From: Campylobacteraceae bacterium
GTDB taxonomy: Bacteria > Campylobacterota > Campylobacteria > Campylobacterales > Sulfurospirillaceae
Length of the DNA: 5,590 nt
Assembly: GCA_027013265.1 (NCBI GenBank)
Contig: JALUXQ010000233.1
Span: 1 to 5,590 of the forward strand
Direction: 5' to 3'
Below, piece by piece: positions 5,574 through 5,590 of the stretch. Below the pieces are notes generated by a model. That model saw only the letters and a program-made list of their open reading frames with translations, ran no database searches and had not been told where the DNA came from. Each line of letters starts with the position of its first letter. Position 1 is the stretch's first letter. A program made the translations under genes and the position numbers.

Positions 5574-5590
5574 TACAAAATAATACTATC

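Overview
The window reads as chromosomal DNA of a Campylobacterota (Epsilonproteobacteria) member, most like Sulfurimonas or a relative. The signs are an AT-rich composition (about one third G+C by eye), short intergenic gaps, a UbiD-type decarboxylase with the long C-terminus typical of futalosine-pathway menaquinone makers, a short CNNM/CBS protein, a Cache-PAS-GGDEF cyclase with a Cys-x-Cys PAS loop, and a SixA-type phosphatase. The species call is inference from protein style, not from a search.

Layout. Positions 1-945 hold the 3' part of a UbiD-family decarboxylase gene. After 42 bp comes a CNNM/CBS membrane protein (988-2034, GTG start), probably cotranscribed. A near-consensus promoter (2041-2069) then drives a small uncharacterised protein with an HTH-like N-terminus, best started at TTG 2111 and ending at 2710. 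Facing it, with only 10 bp between stop codons, is a complete membrane-bound diguanylate cyclase on the minus strand (2721-4532). Positions 4533-5037 (505 bp) hold no intact gene. This stretch contains a promoter at each end, a roughly 70-bp patch of about 61% G+C, small hairpins and a frameshifted minus-strand gene remnant. A SixA-like phosphohistidine phosphatase follows (5038-5532), then a 7-bp stem hairpin near the window end.

Functionally the genes are a mixed housekeeping and signalling set: quinone synthesis, putative divalent-cation homeostasis, a possible regulator, c-di-GMP production with an intact product-inhibition site, and phosphohistidine removal. Nothing links them into one system. 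I see no transposase, CRISPR array, toxin-antitoxin pair, tRNA or rRNA.

The parts most worth a second look are the gene-free stretch 4533-5037, with its GC-rich patch and decayed gene, and the matching leaderless-type starts of the cyclase and the phosphatase on either side of it. The rest is ordinary core genome.
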